Below, piece by piece: positions 55,274 to 62,572 of a DNA stretch of 64,000 nucleotides. The notes beneath the pieces are model-generated. The model did no database searches. It saw only the letters and a program-made list of their open reading frames with translations, and was not told the DNA's origin. This stretch comes from Caulobacter sp. X (GTDB taxonomy: Bacteria; Pseudomonadota; Alphaproteobacteria; Caulobacterales; Caulobacteraceae), in contig NZ_PEGF01000002.1 of NCBI RefSeq assembly GCF_002742635.1, forward strand, positions 1,364,001-1,428,000, given 5' to 3'. Within the stretch, counting starts at the first letter, position 1, and the number at the start of each line of letters is the position of its first letter. A program made the position numbers and the translations under genes.

Positions 55274-56044
55274 TCAAGGCGTTCTGGGGGGAGATCGCTC
55301 GAAGGCGTAGAGCGGCAGCAGGGGACGCAGAGCCGGGCCGATCCACACCTGGGGTTCGGAGGCAGGCTCCGCGCCGGTCTCCTTTTCCTGGCGCGCGACG
55401 CAGGTCTGAACGCGCGCGCCTAGGGCGGCGAAGTCATGCGCGTCGGGGACGGAGGCCAGGAAGCAGGCGTCGAAATAGGGGTACTTGTCGCTCTCGCCGC
55501 AGCCGAACGAGGCGCGATCCGCGCGGGCGGCTGTCAGGATTAGCCGGTCGCTCTTCTGCAGGGGCGGGATGAACACGCCTGAAAAACAGGCGGAGATCAC
55601 GACGACGCTGGGTCGATTAGGGCAGGCGTCGTCAAGGATGGCGGCCAGCAGATGCGGGCGCAGCAACTCCTCGCCGAGAATCGCGCCGTCCGGCCCGCCG
55701 TGCGAGCTGATGTAGAACAGGCAGCCGGCCTTGGCGGTCTGAGCGCTGGCGCGGAGAGAGTCATAGAGCGTTCGCGCATCCGCCGTCCCTGGCGCGTCGG
55801 CGGGATAGCGCTTGGGACGCACCGAGAACTGCTGGATGGAGGCCTTGTCGAAGCCAAGCTCGACCAGCGCCTTGGAGACATCGCGCCGGGCGTTGTCGAA
55901 GGCTTCGGTCGGGCCGCCGGAATGGGCGTGGTAGTCGCCCGCGACGACGACCGCGGTCCAGTTCGAGAACGGGCCGGCCCAGGCGACGGAAAAGGGGGCG
56001 AGAAGCAGGGCCAGAAGTCCGATGACCGCCGCCGCCGCCCGCAT
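55274..56044 (-). CDS. C13 (legumain/caspase-fold) peptidase-like protein, exported
   Basis: A 256-residue protein with a signal peptide (residues 1-22). The catalytic pair of a caspase-like fold is visible: His in Tyr-Ile-Ser-Ser-His-Gly-Gly-Pro near residue 112, and Cys in Val-Val-Ile-Ser-Ala-Cys-Phe-Ser-Gly near residue 148, as in peptidase family C13. Bacterial members are periplasmic and poorly characterised. GAGGGGGA precedes the ATG at 56044. It lies 16 bp downstream of the hotdog thioesterase gene on the same strand. Confidence 0.82.
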   Translation of the reverse strand: MRAAAAVIGLLALLLAPFSVAWAGPFSNWTAVVVAGDYHAHSGGPTEAFDNARRDVSKALVELGFDKASIQQFSVRPKRYPADAPGTADARTLYDSLRASAQTAKAGCLFYISSHGGPDGAILGEELLRPHLLAAILDDACPNRPSVVVISACFSGVFIPPLQKSDRLILTAARADRASFGCGESDKYPYFDACFLASVPDAHDFAALGARVQTCVARQEKETGAEPASEPQVWIGPALRPLLPLYAFERSPPRTP

Positions 56045-56060
56045 GGCCCGTCCCCCTCGG

Positions 56061-56534
56061 CTACTTCTTCTTGAAATTGGCGAAGGGCGTCGGCAGCGCC
56101 GTGCCGGTCGACTTGGCCAGCAGGCGGCCTTCGGCGTCGTAGAGCTCACCTTCCATGAAGCACACGGTGCGGCCCCACTTCACCACGCGGCCGACGCCGC
56201 GCAGCGCGCCGGGCATGGCTGGGCGCAGGAAGCTGGTCTTCATTTCCAGCGTGGGGACGACATGGGTCATGCCCGAGGTAATCATCCCAGCGACCGACAT
56301 CGCCTCGTCCAGCATGGCGCAGACATAGCCGCCCTGGATCTGTCCCATCGGATTGCAGAGCAGGTCGGCGCGCGCGTTGAAGCCAACCTCGATCTCGCGA
56401 TCGGCCTGGCGCACGGCCAGCAGCTCGAAGCCCAGGGTCTGGGATCCGCTGGGCTGGTTCTTGGATGCGCGGAAGCGCGCGAGGATCGCCTCGTCGCTCA
56501 GGGTCTGCGGAGCGTCGGAGACGACGTCGCTCAT
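56061..56534 (-). CDS. PaaI family thioesterase
   Basis: A 157-residue hotdog-fold protein with Asn-Pro-Met-Gly-Gln-Ile-Gln-Gly-Gly-Tyr-Val-Cys-Ala-Met-Leu-Asp-Glu, the active-site Asn/Asp arrangement of PaaI-type acyl-CoA thioesterases, near residues 61-77. Substrate unknown. Its start overlaps the sspB stop (ATGA), so the two are translationally coupled. Confidence 0.9.
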   Translation of the reverse strand: MSDVVSDAPQTLSDEAILARFRASKNQPSGSQTLGFELLAVRQADREIEVGFNARADLLCNPMGQIQGGYVCAMLDEAMSVAGMITSGMTHVVPTLEMKTSFLRPAMPGALRGVGRVVKWGRTVCFMEGELYDAEGRLLAKSTGTALPTPFANFKKK

Positions 56535-57016
56535 TTCTTCCGGAACTGGTCCAGGGAGACGATCTTCGGACCCTCGTCGCCGGACGGCGCGGGCCCCTTG
56601 GCTTCGGGCTCGTCCTGGGGCTCGGGATCATCCTCGACGATCTCGGGCGGGGCGAACTGCAGGGCGAACTGCACCGACGGGTCATAGAAGCGGGTGACGG
56701 CGGCATAGGGCACCGTCAGGCGCTTGGGTTGGCCGCCGAACTTCAGCGTCACCGAGAAGACGCTCTCGCCCGGGGCGAGGTCCCAGTACTGGTGCTGCAG
56801 GACGATCGTCATCTCGTCCGGATACTTGCCCAGCAGGTCCTGCGGGCCCGAGACGCCGGCGGCCTTGGTCTTGAAGGTGATGTAGAGGTGGTGGGGCTCA
56901 GGCAGGCCGCCCGGCTCGGCCGCCTTCTTCAGGGCGGCCCTGACCACGCCGCGCAGGGCGTCCTGGGCCATGGCCTCGTATTGCATGAGGTCTTCGGGCT
57001 GTTCGGTCTGGGACAT
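56531..57016 (-). CDS. sspB: SspB-alpha, ClpXP adaptor for ssrA-tagged proteins
   Basis: A 161-residue cytoplasmic adaptor. The substrate-binding core (about residues 15-125: His-His-Leu-Tyr-Ile-Thr-Phe-Lys-Thr and Met-Thr-Ile-Val-Leu-Gln-His-Gln-Tyr-Trp-Asp-Leu) agrees closely, from memory, with Caulobacter crescentus SspB-alpha. An acidic linker (130-148) leads to the C-terminal ClpX-binding tail Pro-Lys-Ile-Val-Ser-Leu-Asp-Gln-Phe-Arg. It binds the ssrA tag and hands tagged proteins to ClpXP. The tmRNA gene that encodes the tag lies about 190 bp upstream on the same strand. Confidence 0.95.
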   Translation of the reverse strand: MSQTEQPEDLMQYEAMAQDALRGVVRAALKKAAEPGGLPEPHHLYITFKTKAAGVSGPQDLLGKYPDEMTIVLQHQYWDLAPGESVFSVTLKFGGQPKRLTVPYAAVTRFYDPSVQFALQFAPPEIVEDDPEPQDEPEAKGPAPSGDEGPKIVSLDQFRKK

Positions 57017-57204
57017 GCGCTGAGGTCGATACTTCGGACTGAAAACGAAGCCGCGAGCCTAGCGTGTCGAACGCCTATCGCAAAGCTCTCCGATGTGGTC
57101 CGCGCGCCAAGGTCGCGGTCGTCACGCGCGGGGCGCGGCGCAACCGTTTGCGACGCTCTCGAAAAGAGAGGAGGGAGCCTCGGCAATGCATATGAGAGTG
57201 GAGG

Positions 57205-57520
57205 GATTCTGTTGGCAGGCTCCCTCCGGGCCCCGCCTAGGGATCTGAACCCCTAGGACTTAAGAGGCGAATTCAACGGCGCCGCATTACGCGGCGACGG
57301 CGAACTCTTCAGCGAAGTTATCGTTCGCATTTAGATAAAGGCCCGAAACGGTGGGCCAAGCCGAGAGAAAGCAGTCACCTTTACACGTCTGTCGATGCTG
57401 ATCGGCCCCATGCAGTCCCATGATAACTTGGGAGAGATTTGGTGGAGCCGCCGGGAATCGCACCCGGGTCCAGTCCGCTTATTACGTGCGCGTTTATCCC
57501 CATAGTTCGGCCGAAGCCGG
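57205..57520 (-). ncRNA. ssrA: Two-piece (permuted) tmRNA
   Basis: On the minus strand the acceptor piece comes first: it ends with GGGTGCGATTCCC (T arm) and GGCTCCACCA at 57440, the CCA being encoded. After a 30-base spacer the coding piece starts GGGGCCGATCAGC at 57409. GGGGCCG pairs with CGGCTCC with the hallmark G-U at position 3. Codons 57328 to 57290 read ANDNFAEEFAVAA and then TAA. With the first Ala added by the charged tmRNA, this is the Caulobacter tag, whose C-terminal Ala-Ala is read by ClpXP. Later hairpins extend to about 57,205. Outer ends are approximate because both processing sites were judged by eye. It rescues stalled ribosomes. Confidence 0.95.
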
Positions 57521-57524
57521 ACAA

Positions 57525-57806
57525 TCACAATATAGGGTGTTCGCCCTCGGTATGGAAGGCCGGGCGCTGGACTGTCCCCAGGCTAAGGCGGCCATTGGAC
57601 AAGGTGCCGCTGACGACCGCGCCGCGGTCCTCGAACAGCTTCAGCGTTTCGCCGACCAGGACATAGACCCCCGTGAACACGTCGGCGAAGTCGTCGCGAG
57701 TCTCGATGAAGCGGCCGTCGGCGCGCAGTTCAAGCGAGATGTGGCCGTCGGGCGAGGTCCAAACGCCGGCGACGGGGATGTGGGGAACGATGGCGGACAT
57801 CATCAT
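57525..57806 (-). CDS. Atu4866-domain-like small protein
   Basis: A 93-residue protein with Gly-Val-Trp-Thr-Ser-Pro-Asp-Gly-His-Ile-Ser-Leu-Glu-Leu-Arg-x-Asp-Gly-Arg-Phe and Phe-Thr-Gly-Val-Tyr, resembling the Atu4866 family of unknown function (lipocalin-like small beta-barrel). No signal peptide. Three consecutive Met codons begin it; the first overlaps the stop of the upstream small gene. Its stop lies directly at the 5' edge of the tmRNA acceptor piece. Confidence 0.7.
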   Translation of the reverse strand: MMMSAIVPHIPVAGVWTSPDGHISLELRADGRFIETRDDFADVFTGVYVLVGETLKLFEDRGAVVSGTLSNGRLSLGTVQRPAFHTEGEHPIL

Positions 57807-57970
57807 CGGGCGAGGCTCCCAATCTGGAAGGTTTCGTTCTGGGGCGGCGTCGGCGCGGGTTTCGGAAGCACGGCGGTGGCGGCGGTCAGCGCGGCCGTCC
57901 CGCCCAGGAGAGCGGCGACGAACCAGCGCGGAGCCGTCACGCCGCCGCGTCGGGGCGTGTAGCGTCTCAT
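57803..57970 (-). CDS. Small single-span membrane protein (55 aa)
   Basis: A 55-residue protein: basic N-terminus (Arg-Arg-Tyr-Thr-Pro-Arg-Arg), one hydrophobic helix (residues 16-36) and a short Pro-rich tail. It overlaps the Atu4866-like gene by four bases (ATGA), suggesting a two-gene unit. The upstream gap is shared with the divergent AraC gene and carries a large inverted repeat. Function unknown. Confidence 0.6.
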   Translation of the reverse strand: MRRYTPRRGGVTAPRWFVAALLGGTAALTAATAVLPKPAPTPPQNETFQIGSLAR

Positions 57971-58070
57971 CGCAGAGCTCAGGTTTTTGGAGTTGGCCGC
58001 GTCGGGGAGCGGAACGAGGCCACTATGGGGCGCCGGGACGTCCAGTCGGTAGATCGATGCTCCGGCATGA

Positions 58071-58121
58071 TTGCACGATCCTCCGGAACCGAACGCCGTC
58101 GCGTGACGGAGGATCGTGCAA
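58071..58121. promoter_or_regulatory. 15-bp perfect inverted repeat upstream of the AraC gene
   Basis: TTGCACGATCCTCCG (58071-58085) is repeated in exact inverse (58107-58121) with a 21-base spacer, between divergent promoters. It probably binds the adjacent AraC regulator as a pair of half-sites on about the same DNA face, controlling both the regulator and the small membrane/Atu4866 genes. Confidence 0.7.
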
Positions 58122-58157
58122 GGCTTACAAATGGCCTCGTCCGCACAAGGAAAAGCC

Positions 58158-59069
58158 ATGAGTACGCGCGAGGCGCTCGCCGCCCTGATTGAACGATTCA
58201 CGCCGGAGGAAGGGCCGGTCGACACCTGCTGCCCCAGGGTCAACCTGTATCGCCTGTCCCAGCCCAGCGAGCCCAATCACGGCCTTCACGATCCGTCCTT
58301 TTGCGTTCTGGCGCAGGGGCGCAAGCGCGTGACCGTGGGCGACGCCATCCACGAGTATGACGAACGCAACTTCTTCCTGTCCTCGATCGACGTGCCGGTC
58401 ACTGGCCAGGTCGTCGAGGCCTCGCCGGACAAGCCGTATCTCAGCTTCCGGATCGTGCTGGACGCCAAGCTGATCAGCGAGATGATCATGGAGACCGGCC
58501 TGGCCGCGCGCCTCGACGCGGTCGCGCCGCTGGTGGGCGGGATGTCGGCTGGCGCCATGACGCCCCAGCTGTTCGACGCCGTTCACCGGATGGTCTCGCT
58601 GCTGGACACGCCCGAGGATGTGGCGGTGATGGCGCCGTTGATCGAACGCGAGATTCTCTATCGCCTGTTGACCGGCCCGCACGGGCCGCGTCTGGCCCAG
58701 ATCGCTCGCCGCGACAGCCGCTTGCGCCAGATCAACCGCGCGATTGGTTGGATCAAGCGCAATTTCGACCAGCCGTTCAGCATCGACGTCGTCGCCGAGG
58801 AGGCGCGGATGAGCCCTTCGGCGCTGCACCAGCATTTCAAGGCGGTCACCTCGCTGTCGCCGCTGCAGTACCAGAAGCAGATCCGCCTTCAGGAAGCCCG
58901 CCGCCTGATCCTGGTCCAGCGGCTGGACGCGGCGACGGCGGGTCACACCGTCGGCTACGACAGCCCCTCGCAGTTCAGCCGCGAATACGCCCGCCTGTTC
59001 GGCGCGCCGCCCCTCAGGGACGTGGCGCGGCTTCGGGAGCAGCCGGAGATGGCGGCGGCGGGAGCGTAG
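58158..59069 (+). CDS. AraC family transcriptional regulator (AraC_N type)
   Basis: A 303-residue activator. Residues 20-190 match the AraC_N cupin-like ligand domain of the type found in regulators controlling alcohol or aldehyde metabolism (Pro-Ser-Phe-Cys-Val-Leu-Ala-Gln-Gly-Arg-Lys). Residues 200-295 are a double helix-turn-helix (Ala-Arg-Met-Ser-Pro-Ser-Ala-Leu-His-Gln-His-Phe-Lys and Val-Gly-Tyr-Asp-Ser-Pro-Ser-Gln-Phe-Ser-Arg-Glu-Tyr). AAGGA lies seven bases before ATG 58158. The 3' end overlaps the convergent gene by 56 bp. Probable target is the divergent pair of small genes. Confidence 0.92.
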   Translation: MSTREALAALIERFTPEEGPVDTCCPRVNLYRLSQPSEPNHGLHDPSFCVLAQGRKRVTVGDAIHEYDERNFFLSSIDVPVTGQVVEASPDKPYLSFRIVLDAKLISEMIMETGLAARLDAVAPLVGGMSAGAMTPQLFDAVHRMVSLLDTPEDVAVMAPLIEREILYRLLTGPHGPRLAQIARRDSRLRQINRAIGWIKRNFDQPFSIDVVAEEARMSPSALHQHFKAVTSLSPLQYQKQIRLQEARRLILVQRLDAATAGHTVGYDSPSQFSREYARLFGAPPLRDVARLREQPEMAAAGA

Positions 59070-59841
59070 CGGCCGGAGGCGGGCTGGTCTGGCCTGGGAT
59101 CAGACGACCGCCGGACTGGATCAGCGCCGCGTAGGCGCCGGCTTGCCGCGAGAAGTCCGCGCCTCTTGGGAAGATCGCGTCGAAGCGCGGGTCCCGCCCG
59201 ATCGTTGGGCCCAAGGCCGTCGTGAGAATCCTCGCGATCGAACCGACCTCGGCGTCATCGCAAGCGCGCCGCAGTTGGCGAGCCTGGCCAGGGATGAGCA
59301 GGGTGACGTCCCAGGAGACGCCATCGACGCACAACGCCGAAACCGCTCCGCCGCCATAATCGACGATGACCGAGCGGGGCTGGCTCCAGACGGGATCGGC
59401 GGCGACGGATCTCAACGTCTCGGCGGACGCCCGGTCGAGTTCGGCGTTGATGTCGACGCGGCGGGCGATCTCCGGCGCGCAGCAACCTAGGCCGGCGCGC
59501 GCCTGGACGAAGGCGCGTCCGTCGTCGCGCAGCGTGAGGCGGGTGACGGCCTGACGGACATCGCCCGCGGGTCTCGCCCAGACTTCGAGGATCAGTTCGC
59601 CCTTGCGCAGGACTTGGCTCTGCAGCGGCTGCAGGCCCCAGAGCCGGTAGAGCAGGGGCTCGACGCCGTGATCGATCGGGATCGGCCGCTCAGCCTTTCC
59701 GAGGCGACGGCCGTAGAGCGGCTCGACCTCGGACGAGGGACGCTGGACCTTGGGAGACCACCAGGCGGCGGGATCGGGCGGCGGCGGGGCCTGCTGGGCC
59801 GCGAGGGCCAGCCCCGCGATCACTCCGGTCAGGCCGCTCAT
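59014..59841 (-). CDS. Hypothetical exported protein
   Basis: A 275-residue protein with a short N-terminal hydrophobic segment (residues 1-16, Ala-Leu-Ala-Ala-Gln) and a Pro-rich C-terminus. Two adjacent Cys (Leu-Gly-Cys-Cys-Ala-Pro, near residue 118) and two further Cys could form disulfides. No family recognised. It starts 13 bases downstream of the ilvN stop and may be cotranscribed with it; the 3' end runs 56 bp into the AraC gene. Confidence 0.65.
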   Translation of the reverse strand: MSGLTGVIAGLALAAQQAPPPPDPAAWWSPKVQRPSSEVEPLYGRRLGKAERPIPIDHGVEPLLYRLWGLQPLQSQVLRKGELILEVWARPAGDVRQAVTRLTLRDDGRAFVQARAGLGCCAPEIARRVDINAELDRASAETLRSVAADPVWSQPRSVIVDYGGGAVSALCVDGVSWDVTLLIPGQARQLRRACDDAEVGSIARILTTALGPTIGRDPRFDAIFPRGADFSRQAGAYAALIQSGGRLIPGQTSPPPAATLPPPPSPAAPEAAPRP

Positions 59842-59854
59842 CCGCCCATCTCCG

Positions 59855-60412
59855 CTACATGCCCTCGACGCCCCGTTCGATGGAAAGGACGCCGGTGCGG
59901 GAAAGTTCCACCAGGCCCAGGGGGCGCATCAGGTCCAGGAACTTGTCGATCTTGGACGGCGCGCCCGAAATCTCGAACACGAAGCTCTCCAGCGTCGTGT
60001 CGACCGGCTTGGCGCGGAAGATCTCGGCGATGCGCAGGGCCTCGACGCGGTCGACGCCCGAGCCGCGCACCTTCACCAGGGCCAGCTCGCGCTCGACGCC
60101 GTTCGGGTCGCGGGTCACGTCGTGGACGCGGCGGACGTTCACGACCTTGTTCAACTGGGCCTCGATCTGGTCCAGCACCTGGCGGGTGCCGCGGGTCACC
60201 ACGGTGATGCGGCTGGTGTGGGCCTTGCGGTCGGTCTCGGCGACCGTGAGGCTTTCGATATTGTAGCCGCGCGCGGCGAACAGGCCGACGACGCGATGCA
60301 GCACACCCGGCTCGTTGTCGACGAGCAGGGCGAACGTCGCCGTCTGTTCGACTTGCTCGTTGGGGCTGAGGTCGTAGGCCGAGGCCGGGGCGGGTTGGGT
60401 GTTCGTGGTCAT
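59855..60412 (-). CDS. ilvN: Acetolactate synthase small (regulatory) subunit
   Basis: A 185-residue subunit with an N-terminal ACT domain (about 25-100: Val-Asp-Asn-Glu-Pro-Gly-Val-Leu-His-Arg-Val-Val-Gly-Leu-Phe) and a C-terminal ALS_ss_C domain. It activates the catalytic subunit and makes it sensitive to valine. A 29-bp gap separates it from ilvB upstream, so the pair is cotranscribed. Confidence 0.95.
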   Translation of the reverse strand: MTTNTQPAPASAYDLSPNEQVEQTATFALLVDNEPGVLHRVVGLFAARGYNIESLTVAETDRKAHTSRITVVTRGTRQVLDQIEAQLNKVVNVRRVHDVTRDPNGVERELALVKVRGSGVDRVEALRIAEIFRAKPVDTTLESFVFEISGAPSKIDKFLDLMRPLGLVELSRTGVLSIERGVEGM

Positions 60413-60441
60413 GTTGCTCTTCTTCTAACCCGTTCCGCGGC

Positions 60442-62250
60442 TTAGACCAGCCGGCGACCGTCTTCGTCGATGACGCTACCCAGGTCCTCGACCTCCTCGG
60501 GCAGGATCATCTCGTTGTGCGCCTTGCCCGACGGGATCATCGGCAGGCAGTTCTCGTGCTTCTCGACGCGGCAGTCGAAGATCACCGGCTTGTCGCTGTT
60601 GATCATCTCCAGGATCTTGGCGTCCAATTCGGCGGGATCGTCGCAGCGGATGCCGTGAGCGCCATAGGCCTCGGCCAGCTTCACGAAGTCGGGCAGGCTG
60701 TCCGAGTAGGAGTGGCTGTAGCGTTCGCCGTGCAGCAGCTGCTGCCACTGGCGGACCATGCCCATCCATTCGTTGTTCAGGATGAAGATCTTGACCGGCA
60801 GGTCGAACTGGATCGCCGTCGACAGCTCTTGGATGCACATCTGGATCGAGGCTTCGCCGGCGATGTCGACGACCAGGCTGTTCGGATGGGCCAGCTGCAC
60901 GCCCAGGGCGGCGGGCAGGCCATAGCCCATGGTGCCCAGGCCGCCGGAGGTCATCCAGCGGTTCGGCTCCTCGAAGCGGAAGAACTGGGCGGCCCACATC
61001 TGGTGCTGGCCGACCTCGGTCGTGATGTAGACGTCCTTGTCCTTGGTCAGCTCGTACAGGCGCTCGATGGCGTACTGCGGTTTGATGACCGTGTCGGACG
61101 CGCCGTACTTCAGGCATTGGCGCGCGCGCCACTGATCGATCTGCGCCCACCAGTCGGTCAGGGCGGCCTTGTTGGGCTGCAAGTTCGCGGCCTTCCAGGC
61201 GGCGACCATGTCCTCGAGCACCGAGGCGGCGTCGCCGACGATCGGCAGGTCGACGCGGACGTTCTTGTTGATCGACGATGGGTCGATGTCGATGTGGATC
61301 TTCTTCGATCCCGGCGAGAAGGCGTCCAGGCGGCCGGTCACGCGGTCGTCGAAGCGGGCGCCGACGCAGATCATCACGTCGCAGTCGTGCATGGCGTTGT
61401 TGGCCTCGAACGTGCCGTGCATGCCCAGCATCCCCAGCCAGGCTGGATCGGCCGCCGGGAAGGCGCCCAGGCCCATCAGGGTCGAGGTGACCGGCGCGCC
61501 CGTCATGGCCGCGAACGCCCGCAGCGCCTCGCTGGCCTTGGGGCCTGCGTTGATGACGCCGCCACCGGTGTAGAAGATCGGACGACGCGCGCCGGCGATC
61601 ATCTTGACGGCCTCGGCGATGCGGCCGGCGTCGCCCTTGACGCGCGGCGCGTAGGCGTGGGTCGACTGGACCTCTTCGGGGGCCAGATACTCGCCCTTGG
61701 CGAACTGGACGTCCTTCGGAATGTCGATCAGCACCGGGCCGGGGCGACCGGTGGTGGCGATCTTGAAGGCCTCATGGATGATCTGGGGCAGGTCTCGGAC
61801 GTCTTTGACCAGGTAGTTGTGCTTGGTGCACGAGCGGGTCATGCCGACCGTGTCGGCTTCCTGGAAGGCGTCGGTGCCGATCAGGTGCGTTGGGACCTGC
61901 CCGGTGATGACGACCATCGGAATCGAGTCCATCAGGGCGTCCATGATGCCGGTGATGGCGTTGGTCGCGCCGGGGCCCGAGGTCACCAGCACGACGCCCG
62001 GCTTGCCCGAGCTGCGGGCGTAGCCTTCGGCGGCGTGGGTCGCGCCCTGCTCGTGCCGGACCAGGATGTGCTGCAGGCGCGGCTCGTGGAACAGCGCGTC
62101 GTAGATCGGCAGGACCGCCCCGCCCGGATAGCCGAACAGCACCTCGACCCCTTGGTCCACGAGGCCGCGAACCACGATCTCGGCGCCGGTCATGGCGCGA
62201 TCGCTGGTCTGGGCGGGAGCCTGGCTCTCGATGGTCTGGTGGGCGGTCAT
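60442..62250 (-). CDS. ilvB: Acetolactate synthase large (catalytic) subunit
   Basis: A 602-residue TPP enzyme that makes acetolactate and acetohydroxybutyrate, the first common step of branched-chain amino acid synthesis. It shows the catalytic Glu in His-Glu-Gln-Gly-Ala-Thr-His near residue 65, the central FAD region, and the TPP motif Gly-Glu-Ala-Ser-Ile-Gln...Asn-Asn-Glu-Trp near 470-500. Residue count and order match the biosynthetic type. The upstream leader encodes an 11-residue peptide with Ile-Val-Leu and then a terminator, indicating attenuation. Confidence 0.96.
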   Translation of the reverse strand: MTAHQTIESQAPAQTSDRAMTGAEIVVRGLVDQGVEVLFGYPGGAVLPIYDALFHEPRLQHILVRHEQGATHAAEGYARSSGKPGVVLVTSGPGATNAITGIMDALMDSIPMVVITGQVPTHLIGTDAFQEADTVGMTRSCTKHNYLVKDVRDLPQIIHEAFKIATTGRPGPVLIDIPKDVQFAKGEYLAPEEVQSTHAYAPRVKGDAGRIAEAVKMIAGARRPIFYTGGGVINAGPKASEALRAFAAMTGAPVTSTLMGLGAFPAADPAWLGMLGMHGTFEANNAMHDCDVMICVGARFDDRVTGRLDAFSPGSKKIHIDIDPSSINKNVRVDLPIVGDAASVLEDMVAAWKAANLQPNKAALTDWWAQIDQWRARQCLKYGASDTVIKPQYAIERLYELTKDKDVYITTEVGQHQMWAAQFFRFEEPNRWMTSGGLGTMGYGLPAALGVQLAHPNSLVVDIAGEASIQMCIQELSTAIQFDLPVKIFILNNEWMGMVRQWQQLLHGERYSHSYSDSLPDFVKLAEAYGAHGIRCDDPAELDAKILEMINSDKPVIFDCRVEKHENCLPMIPSGKAHNEMILPEEVEDLGSVIDEDGRRLV

Positions 62251-62288
62251 GGGACAGATCCGGTGGGAAGCGGGAAGGGAGTAGGTGG

Positions 62289-62316
62289 AAAAGAAAAAAG
62301 GTCCCGAAGGACCTTT
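62289..62316 (-). terminator. Attenuator terminator in the ilvB leader
   Basis: On the minus strand AAAGGTCC-TTCG-GGACCTTT followed by TTTCTTTT, between the leader peptide and ilvB. The leader's GACCTT near the peptide stop can pair with AAGGTC of this stem's left arm, a possible antiterminator. Confidence 0.85.
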
Positions 62317-62351
62317 GCGCGCGCGACCGAACTACGGCGTGACTTCTAAGG

Positions 62352-62387
62352 TCACGTCGCGGACGGCCGCTCCATAAGTACGATCAT
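62352..62387 (-). CDS. ilvBN leader peptide (MIVLMERPSAT)
   Basis: An 11-codon frame, ATG 62387 to TGA 62352, beginning Met-Ile-Val-Leu-Met. Ile, Val and Leu codons in a row next to a hairpin covering the stop codon (CGTGAC/GTCACG) and then a terminator fit the classic design in which scarcity of charged branched-chain tRNAs stalls the ribosome and prevents termination. Only one codon of each amino acid is present, fewer than in enteric leaders. Shine-Dalgarno is weak. Confidence 0.65.
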   Translation of the reverse strand: MIVLMERPSAT

Positions 62388-62572
62388 GGTTTTGCGCACG
62401 AGTCTTGCTCCAAAGCTACAGAATGGGTGATCGCATGCGAGCGTTAACCCGTCAAGGCGCGCATTGCCGCAAGGATGTGCCTTTCTGGGTGGGCGTGACC
62501 TTACCGCAGTTTCACGTGACAGGGGCAGGTTTTCCCCCTCACCGTCGCGCTTCCGCAATCGAGGAGCGTTCA

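Noticed and set aside
57240..57275. A tRNA-like T arm (GGGGTTCAGATCCC) on the minus strand
   Set aside because: No acceptor, D or anticodon arms surround it; it lies in the 3' part of the tmRNA coding piece.
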